Of a stretch of 64,000 nucleotides of DNA, positions 18,930 through 26,831 are shown one piece after another. The notes beneath the pieces were generated by a model, which was given only the letters and a program-made list of their open reading frames with translations, made no database searches and was not told the DNA's origin. The DNA is taken from the NCBI GenBank assembly GCA_018402345.1, contig JAGYIV010000014.1, positions 124,001-188,000 on the forward strand, given 5' to 3'. A program made the translations under genes and the position numbers. This stretch comes from Terrimicrobiaceae bacterium (GTDB lineage: Bacteria > Verrucomicrobiota > Verrucomicrobiia > Chthoniobacterales > Terrimicrobiaceae). Positions within the stretch are counted from its first letter, which is position 1. Every line of letters begins with the position of its first letter.

Positions 18930-19918
18930 GAAACGGGATGGGCATTTGCAGCGTTGGCGTTTCCTGTCCCGGAGGGGTGGGGGTGGAGGCGCTTCTGGAT
19001 ACCGCGGGGTGGCCTGTGGAGGGTGTGCCGGAGGTCGGGAGGCGGGGGGCGATTCGACAGGTGGCCAAGATCGATTGTGGCAGTGAGCCGTTCAATCGCT
19101 GGCGCATGACGCCGCGGCTGCGGCGGGCGAGTCCTCTTTCGCACCACCTGATCGAGGCGGTCGCGCAATGTCTCGAGGCCAGGCCCGGGATCGATCGGGC
19201 GCGGGTCGGGGTGGTCGGGGCGTTTTTTCTCGGGGCGCTCGAGTATTCGGTGCGTTTTTACAAGGGGCTGACCGACGATGGACGGCGCTTTGCGAGTCCG
19301 GTGTTGTTTCCGGAAACGGTGGTGAATTCGCCGCTGAGTCATGTGGTCGCCGAGTTGGGGATTGGCGGTCCGGTGTATTCGCAGACCGGCGACACGTCGT
19401 GCTGGGCCTCTGCGTTGCGCACCGCACAGGTGTGGTTGGCGAACGGGGATGCCGACCATGTGGTGGTGGTGGGAGCGGAGGAATTCAATGCGCACGAGTT
19501 GGATGGGCTGGGGGCGGTGCGGTGGTTCGAGGGAGGAGCGGTATTGCGTCTGGCCGAGGGGGCAGGGGCCGTGCTGCTCGGGCCGCAGGGATCGGATCAA
19601 CTGGCGAGAATCACGCGAGTGGTGGACGGCTTTTGCTATCGCACGCGTGGCGAGGCGGTGGAGGCGGCGCGGGGATGCCTCGCGGCGATTGGCGGGGGTG
19701 CTCGTTTGGCCGATACGGCTTCGACGTGGATACGGCCCGTGGTGGACGGGCTGCTTGGAGGAAATACCGTGTTGCCTTTGTCGGCAGGGCCTCGTTACGA
19801 GGCGTTCACGGCATCCTGTGCCTGGAACACGATCCTCGCCACGAGGTCGGCCGGGCCGGTGGTGGTTCCCTATTGGGGGCTTTCCCACCAGATCGGGGCG
19901 GCCGAGATCATGTGTTGA
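18926..19918 (+). CDS. Degenerate beta-ketoacyl synthase-like partner protein
   Basis: A 330-residue thiolase-fold protein coupled by ATGA to the ketosynthase upstream. A Cys is retained in GDTSCWASALRTAQ and a His in LSHQIGAAEIM (equivalent to the GHTLGAAG histidine), but the HGTGTxxND segment is missing and the protein is about 80 residues shorter than a standard KAS. This recalls the KS-alpha/chain-length-factor pairs of type II polyketide and aryl polyene pathways, although here the Cys is kept rather than lost. Function as a heterodimer partner is inferred from gene coupling. Confidence 0.7.
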   Translation: MRNGMGICSVGVSCPGGVGVEALLDTAGWPVEGVPEVGRRGAIRQVAKIDCGSEPFNRWRMTPRLRRASPLSHHLIEAVAQCLEARPGIDRARVGVVGAFFLGALEYSVRFYKGLTDDGRRFASPVLFPETVVNSPLSHVVAELGIGGPVYSQTGDTSCWASALRTAQVWLANGDADHVVVVGAEEFNAHELDGLGAVRWFEGGAVLRLAEGAGAVLLGPQGSDQLARITRVVDGFCYRTRGEAVEAARGCLAAIGGGARLADTASTWIRPVVDGLLGGNTVLPLSAGPRYEAFTASCAWNTILATRSAGPVVVPYWGLSHQIGAAEIMC

Positions 19919-19936
19919 GGTGTGGCGCCTTGGCGT

Positions 19937-20626
19937 TCAGCGCCGCGAGCCCATGAAAAGGCGCAGGACATACCAGAACAGGAGTGCCACTGACGCGAAG
20001 AGTTGGATTGCTGCTGCGAGGTCGGCATCCTCCGGGTAGTCGCGCATGATTGCAGAGGTTGTGTGGAGGATTGATCCACCGGCAAGCAGGACCATGGCCA
20101 CGGAAAACCAGGTGCCTGGATCGAATTTGAAGATCACGGAGCAGACGATGACACCGAGGCCGAGCAGGCCGCCCCAGATGAGGAACGTGCGGAGAAAGGA
20201 GAAGTCCTTGCGGGTGACAACGACGACGCCGGTAAGGAGGAAAAACCCGCCGAGGGTGGCTTGGGCGGCGCTGGCGATCATGCCCGGAGCGGTTTGATCC
20301 GCAACATAAAGCAGAGGCACGGTGATGAGCGCCTGGAGCAGGACATAGGAAACGAGACCGAGGTATTGGGCCGGCCTGGGAATGGACGGTCTGGCGAGGA
20401 ATGTGGCCAACCACGAGAGGAGCATGAATCCGCCGAGGACGACGAGCCAGGAAACGCTCGAGAACAGGGTGACGATGGAGGCGGCGAGGCCCGATTGGAA
20501 CAACCACACCTCGATGCCGACAAAGAAGGCGATGGCCAGGGCGAGGTGGGTGTAGGTGCGGACAAGGAACGATCCGCGGGCATCCGCGGAAAGCTCGCCG
20601 ACCGGCATGGAGGTGGATGTGTGCAT
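19937..20626 (-). CDS. Bax inhibitor-1/YccA-family membrane protein
   Basis: A 229-residue protein with seven hydrophobic helices after a short soluble N-terminus (FLVRTYTHLALAIAFFVG starts the first). The FSFLRTFLIWGGLLGLG and LFASVALLFWYVLRLF parts are characteristic of the Bax-inhibitor-1/YbhL/YccA family, which form pH-sensitive ion (Ca2+) leak channels or modulate FtsH. The start is taken at ATG 20626; an upstream in-frame extension overlaps rph and is not expected to be translated. It lies 13 bases downstream of rph on the same strand. Confidence 0.88.
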   Translation of the reverse strand: MHTSTSMPVGELSADARGSFLVRTYTHLALAIAFFVGIEVWLFQSGLAASIVTLFSSVSWLVVLGGFMLLSWLATFLARPSIPRPAQYLGLVSYVLLQALITVPLLYVADQTAPGMIASAAQATLGGFFLLTGVVVVTRKDFSFLRTFLIWGGLLGLGVIVCSVIFKFDPGTWFSVAMVLLAGGSILHTTSAIMRDYPEDADLAAAIQLFASVALLFWYVLRLFMGSRR

Positions 20627-20639
20627 AATAAAACGGGGG

Positions 20640-21362
20640 TCAGGCGAGGGCGGACTTTTGGATTTCGAGGAGTTGGGAAATGCCGCTTTTGGCGGCGGAG
20701 AGCATTTGATCGAGTTGGGAGGAGGAGAAGACGTTTTCCTCGCCGCTGCCTTGGACCTCGACAAAGTCCAGCGAGTCGGTCATGACGACATTCATATCCA
20801 CGCTGGCGTCCTTGTCCTCGGAGTAGTCCAGATCGACGAGGATGTCGCCGTTCACGACGCCCACGCTGACGGCGGCGACACGGGATTTGATGGCGAGCGA
20901 GGGTGTTTTGCCTTGGGCAACGAGCCAGGCTGCGGCGAGTTCGACGGCGACCGAGGCGCCTGTGATCGCCGCGGTGCGAGTGCCGCCATCGGCCTGGAGG
21001 ACATCGCAATCGACCCAGAGGGTGCGGGAACCTAGTTTCTCGAGGTCGACGACCGCGCGGAGCGAGCGGCCGATGAGGCGCTGGATTTCGGTGCCGCGCC
21101 CGTCCACGCGACCCCGGGTCGAGTCGCGTTGCTTGCGGGTGAGTGTCGAATAGGGAAGCATGGAATACTCTGAGGTGATCCAACCGCCGGATTTATTCTG
21201 TTCCTTCATCCAGCGCGGGACGGAATCTTCAACGGTCGCGGCGCATATCACTTTTGTGTTTCCAAAACTAACAAGAACAGAACCTTGAGCGTGTGGTGCG
21301 ATCCCTTTTTCGATGGTGACGGGGCGGATTTGGAGCGGTTGGCGGTCGTAGGAACGGGTCAT
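20640..21362 (-). CDS. rph: Ribonuclease PH
   Basis: A 240-residue phosphorolytic 3'-5' exoribonuclease that trims tRNA 3' ends. Recognisable stretches are GSVLVSFGNTKVICAATVE, PRWMKEQNKSGGWITSEYSM, GRGTEIQRLIGRSLRAVVD, WVDCDVLQADGGTRTAAITG and VSVGVVNGDILVDLDYSEDKDASVD, including the Arg residues and Asp pair of the active site. The ATG at 21362 (MTRSYDR) is the standard family start; the 13-residue upstream extension is ignored. It is followed by the Bax-inhibitor-like gene. Confidence 0.95.
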   Translation of the reverse strand: MTRSYDRQPLQIRPVTIEKGIAPHAQGSVLVSFGNTKVICAATVEDSVPRWMKEQNKSGGWITSEYSMLPYSTLTRKQRDSTRGRVDGRGTEIQRLIGRSLRAVVDLEKLGSRTLWVDCDVLQADGGTRTAAITGASVAVELAAAWLVAQGKTPSLAIKSRVAAVSVGVVNGDILVDLDYSEDKDASVDMNVVMTDSLDFVEVQGSGEENVFSSSQLDQMLSAAKSGISQLLEIQKSALA

Positions 21363-21423
21363 GCGGGCGGCAATCTGCCTCCGGCGGCAGGCGGGCGGCA
21401 AGGGAATTCGCCTGAGACGGCGC

Positions 21424-21452
21424 TTGACGTGGTGGGTGTGCGCTCCTACCCT
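21424..21452 (+). promoter_or_regulatory. Candidate sigma70-type promoter of rpsU
   Basis: TTGACG (21424-21429), 17 bases, TACCCT (21447-21452), about 30 bases before the rpsU start codon, with an AGGTGA ribosome-binding site at about 21474-21479. It lies between the divergent rph and rpsU genes. Called from consensus by eye. Confidence 0.45.
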
Positions 21453-21484
21453 CGCGATCCCATTTTTAGAAAGTAGGTGAATTT

Positions 21485-21691
21485 ATGCCGGAAATTATTG
21501 TTCGAAAAGGCGAGCCGATCGATCGGGCTCTGAAGCGTCTCAAAGGAAAAATCGACGCCGAGGGGATCATGGACGAGGTCCGTCGTCTCCGTGCGTTTGA
21601 GACTCCCGTCCAGCGCACCCGACGCAAGGCGAAAAACAACGCCAAGCGCGCGAAGTTGAAGATCCGCTTCAATTTCAATCCTGTTTCCTGA
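21485..21691 (+). CDS. rpsU: 30S ribosomal protein S21
   Basis: A 68-residue basic protein beginning PEIIVRKGEPIDRALKRLKG and ending in the Lys/Arg-rich tail typical of bS21, with TRRKAKNNAKRAKLK in the middle. bS21 sits on the 30S platform near the anti-Shine-Dalgarno helix and assists initiation. It has its own candidate promoter. Its stop lies 2 bases before a TTG-started epimerase-like gene. Confidence 0.97.
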   Translation: MPEIIVRKGEPIDRALKRLKGKIDAEGIMDEVRRLRAFETPVQRTRRKAKNNAKRAKLKIRFNFNPVS

Positions 21692-21693
21692 CC

Positions 21694-22551
21694 TTGGAAG
21701 CACGGAAAGTCGTTATTGCCGGCTGCGGTTACCTCGGTGAGGCCGCAGCCGGTTTTTTTTTGAGTGCCGGGTGGAGGGTCTGCGGGTTGTGCGGGAGTGA
21801 TGAATCCGCCAAGCGGCTTGAGGGATTGCCATTTCCTGTGATGGCGAGGGATATCTCGCAACCGCTCGGGGATGCGGGGGAATGGAGGCAACCGGATTTG
21901 TTGATCCACTGCGCGAGTTCTGGGAGGGGCGGCGAGGAGGCCTACCGGGCGGTGTATCTCGAGGGGCTGAAACATCTGATCGCCGCCTATGACCCCGGGA
22001 AGGTTCTTTTTACCGGAAGCACATCTGTTTACGCGCAGGTTGACGGTGGGTTGGTCACGGAGGAATCCGTGGTGGAGCCCGATCGTGCGACCGGGCGGAT
22101 ATTGCTCGAGGCCGAGGCGGTGGCGTTGGCCGCCGGGGGAACTGTGGCGCGCCTGTCTGGAATCTACGGGCCGGGAAGGTCCGTGTTGTTGAGGAAATTT
22201 TTGGAAGGCACCGCGGTGCTCGAGGTAGGCGGGGGGCGGTGGATCAATCAAATCCACCGCGATGATGCGGCACGGGCGCTGGTGGTGCTGGGCGATGCTC
22301 AGGCCGGGATTTACAATGTGTCCGACAACACGCCCGCCACGCAGTGCGAGGTCTATGGGTGGATCGCCGGGCACTTGGGCCGCCCGATGCCGCCGGAGGG
22401 GCCTGCCGACATTGCGCGCAAGCGCGGTTGGACCAGCAAGCGGGTGGACAATGCCAGATTGCGGGCTACGGGGTGGGCGCCGATTTTTCCCTCCTACCGC
22501 GAGGCGCTGCCCGGTTTGGTGGGGGCGCTCCGGCAAGGGAGCCAAGATTGA
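21694..22551 (+). CDS. NAD(P)-dependent epimerase/dehydratase-like (extended SDR) protein
   Basis: A 285-residue Rossmann protein with an N-terminal VVIAGCGYLGEAAAGFF dinucleotide-binding motif, LLIHCASSG, FTGSTSVYAQVDGG and an INQIHRDDAARALV segment typical of extended SDRs (YeeZ-like subgroup). The Tyr-x-x-x-Lys catalytic pair is not in the usual place: the position after SVY lacks a clear lysine. The only start in reach of the conserved motif is TTG at 21694, 2 bases after the rpsU stop, which suggests read-through transcription from rpsU. An atypical epimerase-like enzyme takes part in some bacterial ceramide pathways; that role here is only a possibility. Confidence 0.75.
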   Translation: MEARKVVIAGCGYLGEAAAGFFLSAGWRVCGLCGSDESAKRLEGLPFPVMARDISQPLGDAGEWRQPDLLIHCASSGRGGEEAYRAVYLEGLKHLIAAYDPGKVLFTGSTSVYAQVDGGLVTEESVVEPDRATGRILLEAEAVALAAGGTVARLSGIYGPGRSVLLRKFLEGTAVLEVGGGRWINQIHRDDAARALVVLGDAQAGIYNVSDNTPATQCEVYGWIAGHLGRPMPPEGPADIARKRGWTSKRVDNARLRATGWAPIFPSYREALPGLVGALRQGSQD

Positions 22552-22588
22552 CACATCCCTGCGTGCCCGGGGCGCGTAGGTCTACGGT

Positions 22589-23275
22589 ATGGCAAATATT
22601 ATTATCACCGGCGCATCGAGTGGAATCGGCGCCGAACTGGCCAAAATCCTCGCCGGTCGGGGCGAGCGGGTTTTTCTAACCGGACGGTCCGAGTCAAAAT
22701 TGCAGGCGCTGGGATTGGATGCTCCCGTGCACGCCGCAGATCTCACTGCGCCGGGGGCTGCCGAGAAGGTGGTCGCCGCGGCTGTGGAAGCGCTCGGCGG
22801 GGTGGATGTCGCGATCCACTGCGCCGGGGTGGGCTTGATCAAATCCGCCGCCGAGACCACGGATGCGGACTTCACGCAGGTCATGAACATCAATGCCCGT
22901 GCGACATTTCTTTTTGCCCGGGAGGTGTGCAAGGTCATGGCCGCGGCTAAGCGGGGGTTGTTCATCACGATCCCGGGCATTCTTGGAAAGGCGCCCATGA
23001 AAAACGCATCCGCCTATGTGGCAAGCAAGTATGCTGTGACCGGAATGGTCAAGTGCTTTGCTCAGGAATACCAGCGCTCGGGGGTGAGGTTTTGCCTGTT
23101 CCACCTCGGGGGTGTGGACACGCCGTTCTGGGACAATATTCAGATGGCGGTGCAGCGCGAGCGGATGATCCCCGTGGCGACCGCCGCCGGCTTGGTGATG
23201 CAGGCGATCGACGCCCCGCCCCATCTGGTGCTCAGCGAGGTTGTCATGCAACCCGAGAGCCATCAGTTGGTGTAG
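22589..23275 (+). CDS. Classical short-chain dehydrogenase/reductase lacking the usual catalytic serine
   Basis: A 228-residue SDR with the NAD(P)-binding TGASSGIGAELAKIL, an HCAGVG strand (NNAG equivalent) and the catalytic YVASK (Tyr and Lys). The strand that usually reads N-I-S-S is TIPG here, so the catalytic serine 13 residues before the Tyr appears to be Gly. The nearest genes downstream encode a serine palmitoyltransferase-like enzyme and an acyltransferase, so a 3-ketosphinganine reductase role is conceivable but unproven. The spacing to that gene is about 70 bases. Confidence 0.78.
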   Translation: MANIIITGASSGIGAELAKILAGRGERVFLTGRSESKLQALGLDAPVHAADLTAPGAAEKVVAAAVEALGGVDVAIHCAGVGLIKSAAETTDADFTQVMNINARATFLFAREVCKVMAAAKRGLFITIPGILGKAPMKNASAYVASKYAVTGMVKCFAQEYQRSGVRFCLFHLGGVDTPFWDNIQMAVQRERMIPVATAAGLVMQAIDAPPHLVLSEVVMQPESHQLV

Positions 23276-23347
23276 GATCCCAGCGCGTCCTCTGAAGAGC
23301 GCGCGCAGGAAAAGATATTTACTTCATTGCGGGAATTGCAAGTCTTC

Positions 23348-24700
23348 ATGAAAATACCAATGACGAAAGGACCGAGAGACATCTTCCAAAAGTGCCGCGA
23401 TTACCGCGACACGGCCGACGCCCGTGCGCAAGGGTTTTATCCCTACTTTCGTTCCATTGAGGAACCTCATGGAAACTACGTGATCTGCGACGGCGAGCGG
23501 AAGATCATGATCGGGTCGAACAACTACCTTGGCCTCGCGCAGGATCCGAGGGTGGTCGAGGCCGCCTGCGCGGCGACGCGTCAATACGGGGCGGGGTGCA
23601 CGGGGTCGAGGTTGTTGAATGGCACAATCAAACTGCATGTCGAATTGGAGGAGGCGCTGGCTGCGTTTCTCGGGCGCGAGGATGCGATCCTCTTTTCGAC
23701 CGGATTTTTCGCCAACCAAGGGGCGCTCATCGCGCTCACTGAAGATGGGGATGCGATTCTTTGCGACCGCGAGAACCACGCGAGCATCATTGACGGGTGC
23801 AATTTCGCGCCCGGGAAGTTGATTCCCTTTCGGCACAATTCCGCCACGTCGCTCGAAAACCGTCTCAAGCGACTGCCCGAGGAGGCTGGGCGACTGGTAA
23901 TTTTGGACGGCGTGTTCAGCATGTCTGGTGACATCGCGAACCTTCCGGAAATCAATGAAGTAGCGAAAAGCCACAAGGCGGTGATGTATGTCGACGAGGC
24001 CCATTCACTGGGCGTGCTCGGGCATCAGGGGCGTGGGGTGGTGGATCACTTCGGACTCAACGACGAGGTCGAGATCGTGATGGGCACCTTCTCGAAGTCG
24101 CTTGGATCGATGGGTGGGTTCGTGGCCGGCGACGCACAGATGATCGAGTATTTGAAACATCGCGCGCGGTGTTTGATTTTCACCGCTGCTCTGGCGCCGG
24201 CCGTGGTTGGCGGCGTGAAAAAAGCGCTCGAGTTGATGCAGGAGGAGACTTGGCGCATCGACCAGCTTTGGAAAAACACCCGTAAGATGCACGAGGGATT
24301 CAAGAGGATCGGTTTCAAGATCGGCACCACACAGACGCCGATTGTCCCGATCCTGATCGGGAGCGAGGCCAAGGCGTTTGTGTTCACGCAGCGGTTGTTC
24401 GAGGAGGGAGTGTTTGCAACACCCGCGATCTATCCCGCGGTTCGCTACGGCGAGGCGATCGTGCGGACAAGTTTCATGGCCACCCACACCGACGAGGATC
24501 TTGACCGGGTGCTTGAGATTTTTGAAAAACTCGCCCGTGAGCTTGGAACCTTCGACGACCCTGCCTATGCCAATCCCGGCCGCCGCAAAAACATTTTCGA
24601 TTTCCGTTTGCCGGACTCCCTCGCAGAGGAGGCTGTTCGAGAGAACGGCGGAAGCCATTCACAAAACGGATCCGGTCTTCACGCCGCCGTTTCCCGGTAG
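23348..24700 (+). CDS. Serine palmitoyltransferase-like alpha-oxoamine synthase
   Basis: A 450-residue PLP enzyme of the alpha-oxoamine synthase family, which condenses an amino acid with an acyl thioester. The internal Lys250 in GTFSKSLGSMGG binds PLP, and DEAHSLGVLGHQGRG and NHASIIDG are active-site strands. YPYFRSIE, GSNNYLGL, GAGCTGSRLLNGT, VFSMSGDIANLPE and AGDAQMIEYLKHRAR agree closely with bacterial serine palmitoyltransferases and better than with BioF or Kbl. The first committed step of sphingolipid synthesis is therefore the favoured role. The start at ATG 23348 is chosen, with 23360 as an alternative. The last 45 codons overlap the next gene in another frame. Confidence 0.8.
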   Translation: MKIPMTKGPRDIFQKCRDYRDTADARAQGFYPYFRSIEEPHGNYVICDGERKIMIGSNNYLGLAQDPRVVEAACAATRQYGAGCTGSRLLNGTIKLHVELEEALAAFLGREDAILFSTGFFANQGALIALTEDGDAILCDRENHASIIDGCNFAPGKLIPFRHNSATSLENRLKRLPEEAGRLVILDGVFSMSGDIANLPEINEVAKSHKAVMYVDEAHSLGVLGHQGRGVVDHFGLNDEVEIVMGTFSKSLGSMGGFVAGDAQMIEYLKHRARCLIFTAALAPAVVGGVKKALELMQEETWRIDQLWKNTRKMHEGFKRIGFKIGTTQTPIVPILIGSEAKAFVFTQRLFEEGVFATPAIYPAVRYGEAIVRTSFMATHTDEDLDRVLEIFEKLARELGTFDDPAYANPGRRKNIFDFRLPDSLAEEAVRENGGSHSQNGSGLHAAVSR

Positions 24701-25724
24701 CGTTGCGAAATTTCTCGACCCGGATTCCACATTCCACCGGCGGCACGGCACGATCACGGCGTTTGTGGCCGAGCGCGGCGGCAGGCCGATCGGCCGGATC
24801 GCTGCGATTATCAACCGCTCGCACAACAATTATCATAACGACCGCGCGGGATTTTTCGGATTTTTCGAGTGTGTGAACGAGCCCGAGGTTGCCCGGGCGT
24901 TGTTTGAAAGAGCTTCGTTCATCCTGCGCGAAGCAGGCATGGAGACCCTCCGTGGCCCCTACAATCCCAGCATAAATGACGACTGTGGCGTGCTCATGAA
25001 TAGCTTCGACAAGCCGACAGTGATCGGCTTGCCGTGGAATCCCAGCTACTACGCCGGGCTGTTGGAGGGGCTGGGGTTCGCGAAGGCGCGCTCGCTTTAT
25101 GTGATGAGCCTCGCCATACACCGACTTCAACCACCCGAGCGGTTCGTGCGAATCATCGAGCGCTTGAAAAAGCGCGCCAATCTCACGATGCGACCCTTTG
25201 AGTTGTCGAAGCTTGATCGGGAACTCGACATCGTCCGCCGCGTCTACAATGCCACGCTGGAGCGGAACTGGGGCTTCGTTCCCATCGGCATCGAGGATTT
25301 AATGGATTCCGCCGGCGACCTCCGCGCCATCGCCGATCCGCGCCTGCTCCTGATCGGCGAGTCGAACGGGCAATCGGCCGGCGTCGCTCTTACTCTACCG
25401 AACTTCAACGAAATCCTCCACGCCGCCCGAAAAACGCCCCACTGGCTCCGGCTCGCCCACATTTTTTTCCTGATGAAAACGCGCAAAATCCAGACCTGCC
25501 GCCAGACCGTGCTCGGCGTCGTTCCGGAATTTCGCGACCGAGGCTTCCACACCTGGCTCGTCCACGAGCAATTCCGCGAGGCCAAGGAACACCACACCCA
25601 TGTCACCCTCGGCTGGCTCGAGGACACCAACGCTGAAATCATCGAAATTTGCCGTATCGTCGGCGGCGAAACCGACCGCGAGTGGGGGATTTTTGAGAAA
25701 ACGCTGGAACAGTTCGACTCATGA
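24567..25724 (+). CDS. YghO/GNAT-like acyltransferase candidate
   Basis: About 385 residues. Visible conserved parts are RPIGRIAAIINRSHN, DRAGFFGFFECV, RGPYNPSINDDCGVL, YNPxYYAGLLEGLGF-type sequence and a second acyltransferase-like half ending VVPEFRDRGFHTWLVHEQF and LGWLEDTNAEII, matching the YghO family of acyl-CoA N-acyltransferase-like proteins. The ATG at 24567 lies inside the upstream gene, giving a 134-base overlap in a different frame. Bacterial ceramide synthase of Caulobacter is described as a GNAT-type protein, so with the SPT-like gene immediately upstream this is a candidate N-acyltransferase of sphinganine. Assignment is by context. Confidence 0.65.
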   Translation: MPIPAAAKTFSISVCRTPSQRRLFERTAEAIHKTDPVFTPPFPGSVAKFLDPDSTFHRRHGTITAFVAERGGRPIGRIAAIINRSHNNYHNDRAGFFGFFECVNEPEVARALFERASFILREAGMETLRGPYNPSINDDCGVLMNSFDKPTVIGLPWNPSYYAGLLEGLGFAKARSLYVMSLAIHRLQPPERFVRIIERLKKRANLTMRPFELSKLDRELDIVRRVYNATLERNWGFVPIGIEDLMDSAGDLRAIADPRLLLIGESNGQSAGVALTLPNFNEILHAARKTPHWLRLAHIFFLMKTRKIQTCRQTVLGVVPEFRDRGFHTWLVHEQFREAKEHHTHVTLGWLEDTNAEIIEICRIVGGETDREWGIFEKTLEQFDS

Positions 25725-25770
25725 TTGCTTGCCTTCCACACCAACTGGATATGCGCTTCAGTCACCAGCC

Positions 25771-26745
25771 ATGAGAATCGCCGTCTTCAGCACCAAGCCT
25801 CACGACCGGGAGTTTCTCGATTGCGGGGAGCACGAGTTCGTTTACTTCGAAGCGCGGTTGGACCCGATCACGGCCGAGTTGGCAAATGGGTTCGATGGCG
25901 TGTGTCTTTTTGTAAACGATATGGCGGACGAATCCGCGATCGATGCGCTGGCCGATGGGGGATGCCGGCTGATCGCGTTGCGGTGTGCAGGATTCAATAA
26001 TGTGAACATCGCCGCCGCCGCGCGCAGGGGGATTGTCGTTTGCAGGGTTCCGGAATACTCGCCCTACGCCGTCGCGGAGCATGCTGTCGGGCTCCTTCTG
26101 GCTCTGAACAGAAAAATTCACCGAGCCCACTCCCGCATTCGCGAGGGCGATTTTTCGATTCATGGGCTCATGGGCTTCGATCTCCATGGCAAGACGGTTG
26201 GCGTTATCGGCACCGGTCGGATCGGGGCAGCATTCGCGCGCATCATGCTCGGCTTCGGTTGCCGCGTCCTTGCCTTCGATCCCTCGCCGGATGCCGTGCT
26301 TGCGGCTTCCGGAGTGGAATACAAGCCCCTGCCGGAATTGCTCGGCGCAGCGGACGTGATCAGCCTCCATTGCCCGCTGCTGCCGCAAACCGAGCACCTC
26401 GTGCGGGCGGAGACCATCGCCCAGATGAAACCTAGCGTGTTCCTTGTGAATACGAGCCGGGGCAAGCTCATCAACACGCGAGATGCCGTAAGGGCGTTGA
26501 AAGACGGTCGCATCGCCGCTCTCGGGATAGATGTCTACGAAGAGGAGTCCGGTGTCTTTTTCGAGAACCTGTCGGACACGATCATCGACGACGATGTGCT
26601 TATGAGGCTGACCACGTTTCCGAATGTGATCGTCACGAGCCACCAGGGATTTTTCACCCGGGAGGCGGTGGTGAATATCGCGGCGACAACATTGGCGAAC
26701 ATCGACGAATTTGCCGCCACCGGAACCTGCTCGAACCGCGTGTGA
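25771..26745 (+). CDS. D-2-hydroxyacid dehydrogenase (D-lactate dehydrogenase-like)
   Basis: A 324-residue D-isomer-specific dehydrogenase. NAD-binding GTGRIG (in KTVGVIGTGRIGAAFARI), substrate Arg in NTSRGKLINT, the Asp/Glu region GIDVYEEE and the catalytic His in TSHQGFFT are present. LRCAGFNNVN and VPEYSPYAVAEHAVGLLL are typical of the fermentative D-lactate dehydrogenase (LdhA) type. It reduces pyruvate or a related 2-oxoacid with NADH. It lies between the acyltransferase and zwf genes on the same strand without obvious coupling. Confidence 0.88.
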   Translation: MRIAVFSTKPHDREFLDCGEHEFVYFEARLDPITAELANGFDGVCLFVNDMADESAIDALADGGCRLIALRCAGFNNVNIAAAARRGIVVCRVPEYSPYAVAEHAVGLLLALNRKIHRAHSRIREGDFSIHGLMGFDLHGKTVGVIGTGRIGAAFARIMLGFGCRVLAFDPSPDAVLAASGVEYKPLPELLGAADVISLHCPLLPQTEHLVRAETIAQMKPSVFLVNTSRGKLINTRDAVRALKDGRIAALGIDVYEEESGVFFENLSDTIIDDDVLMRLTTFPNVIVTSHQGFFTREAVVNIAATTLANIDEFAATGTCSNRV

Positions 26746-26831
26746 GCTGAGTGAAGCGCTCCGAAGTGCTACAGAAAGCGGGTGTTTCGGCATTGAAGTG
26801 CCCTTCCGATCCGTTTAAGCAAGCGTCTTCC

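Noticed and set aside
18497-19888. 463-codon minus-strand frame across the ketosynthase pair
   Set aside because: Antisense to the ketosynthases, which carry diagnostic motifs; Arg/His/Pro-rich shadow composition.
22548-22582. TTGACA-type promoter before the SDR gene at 22589
   Set aside because: No acceptable -10 element at 16-18 bases; the TTGACA overlaps the stop codon of the preceding gene.
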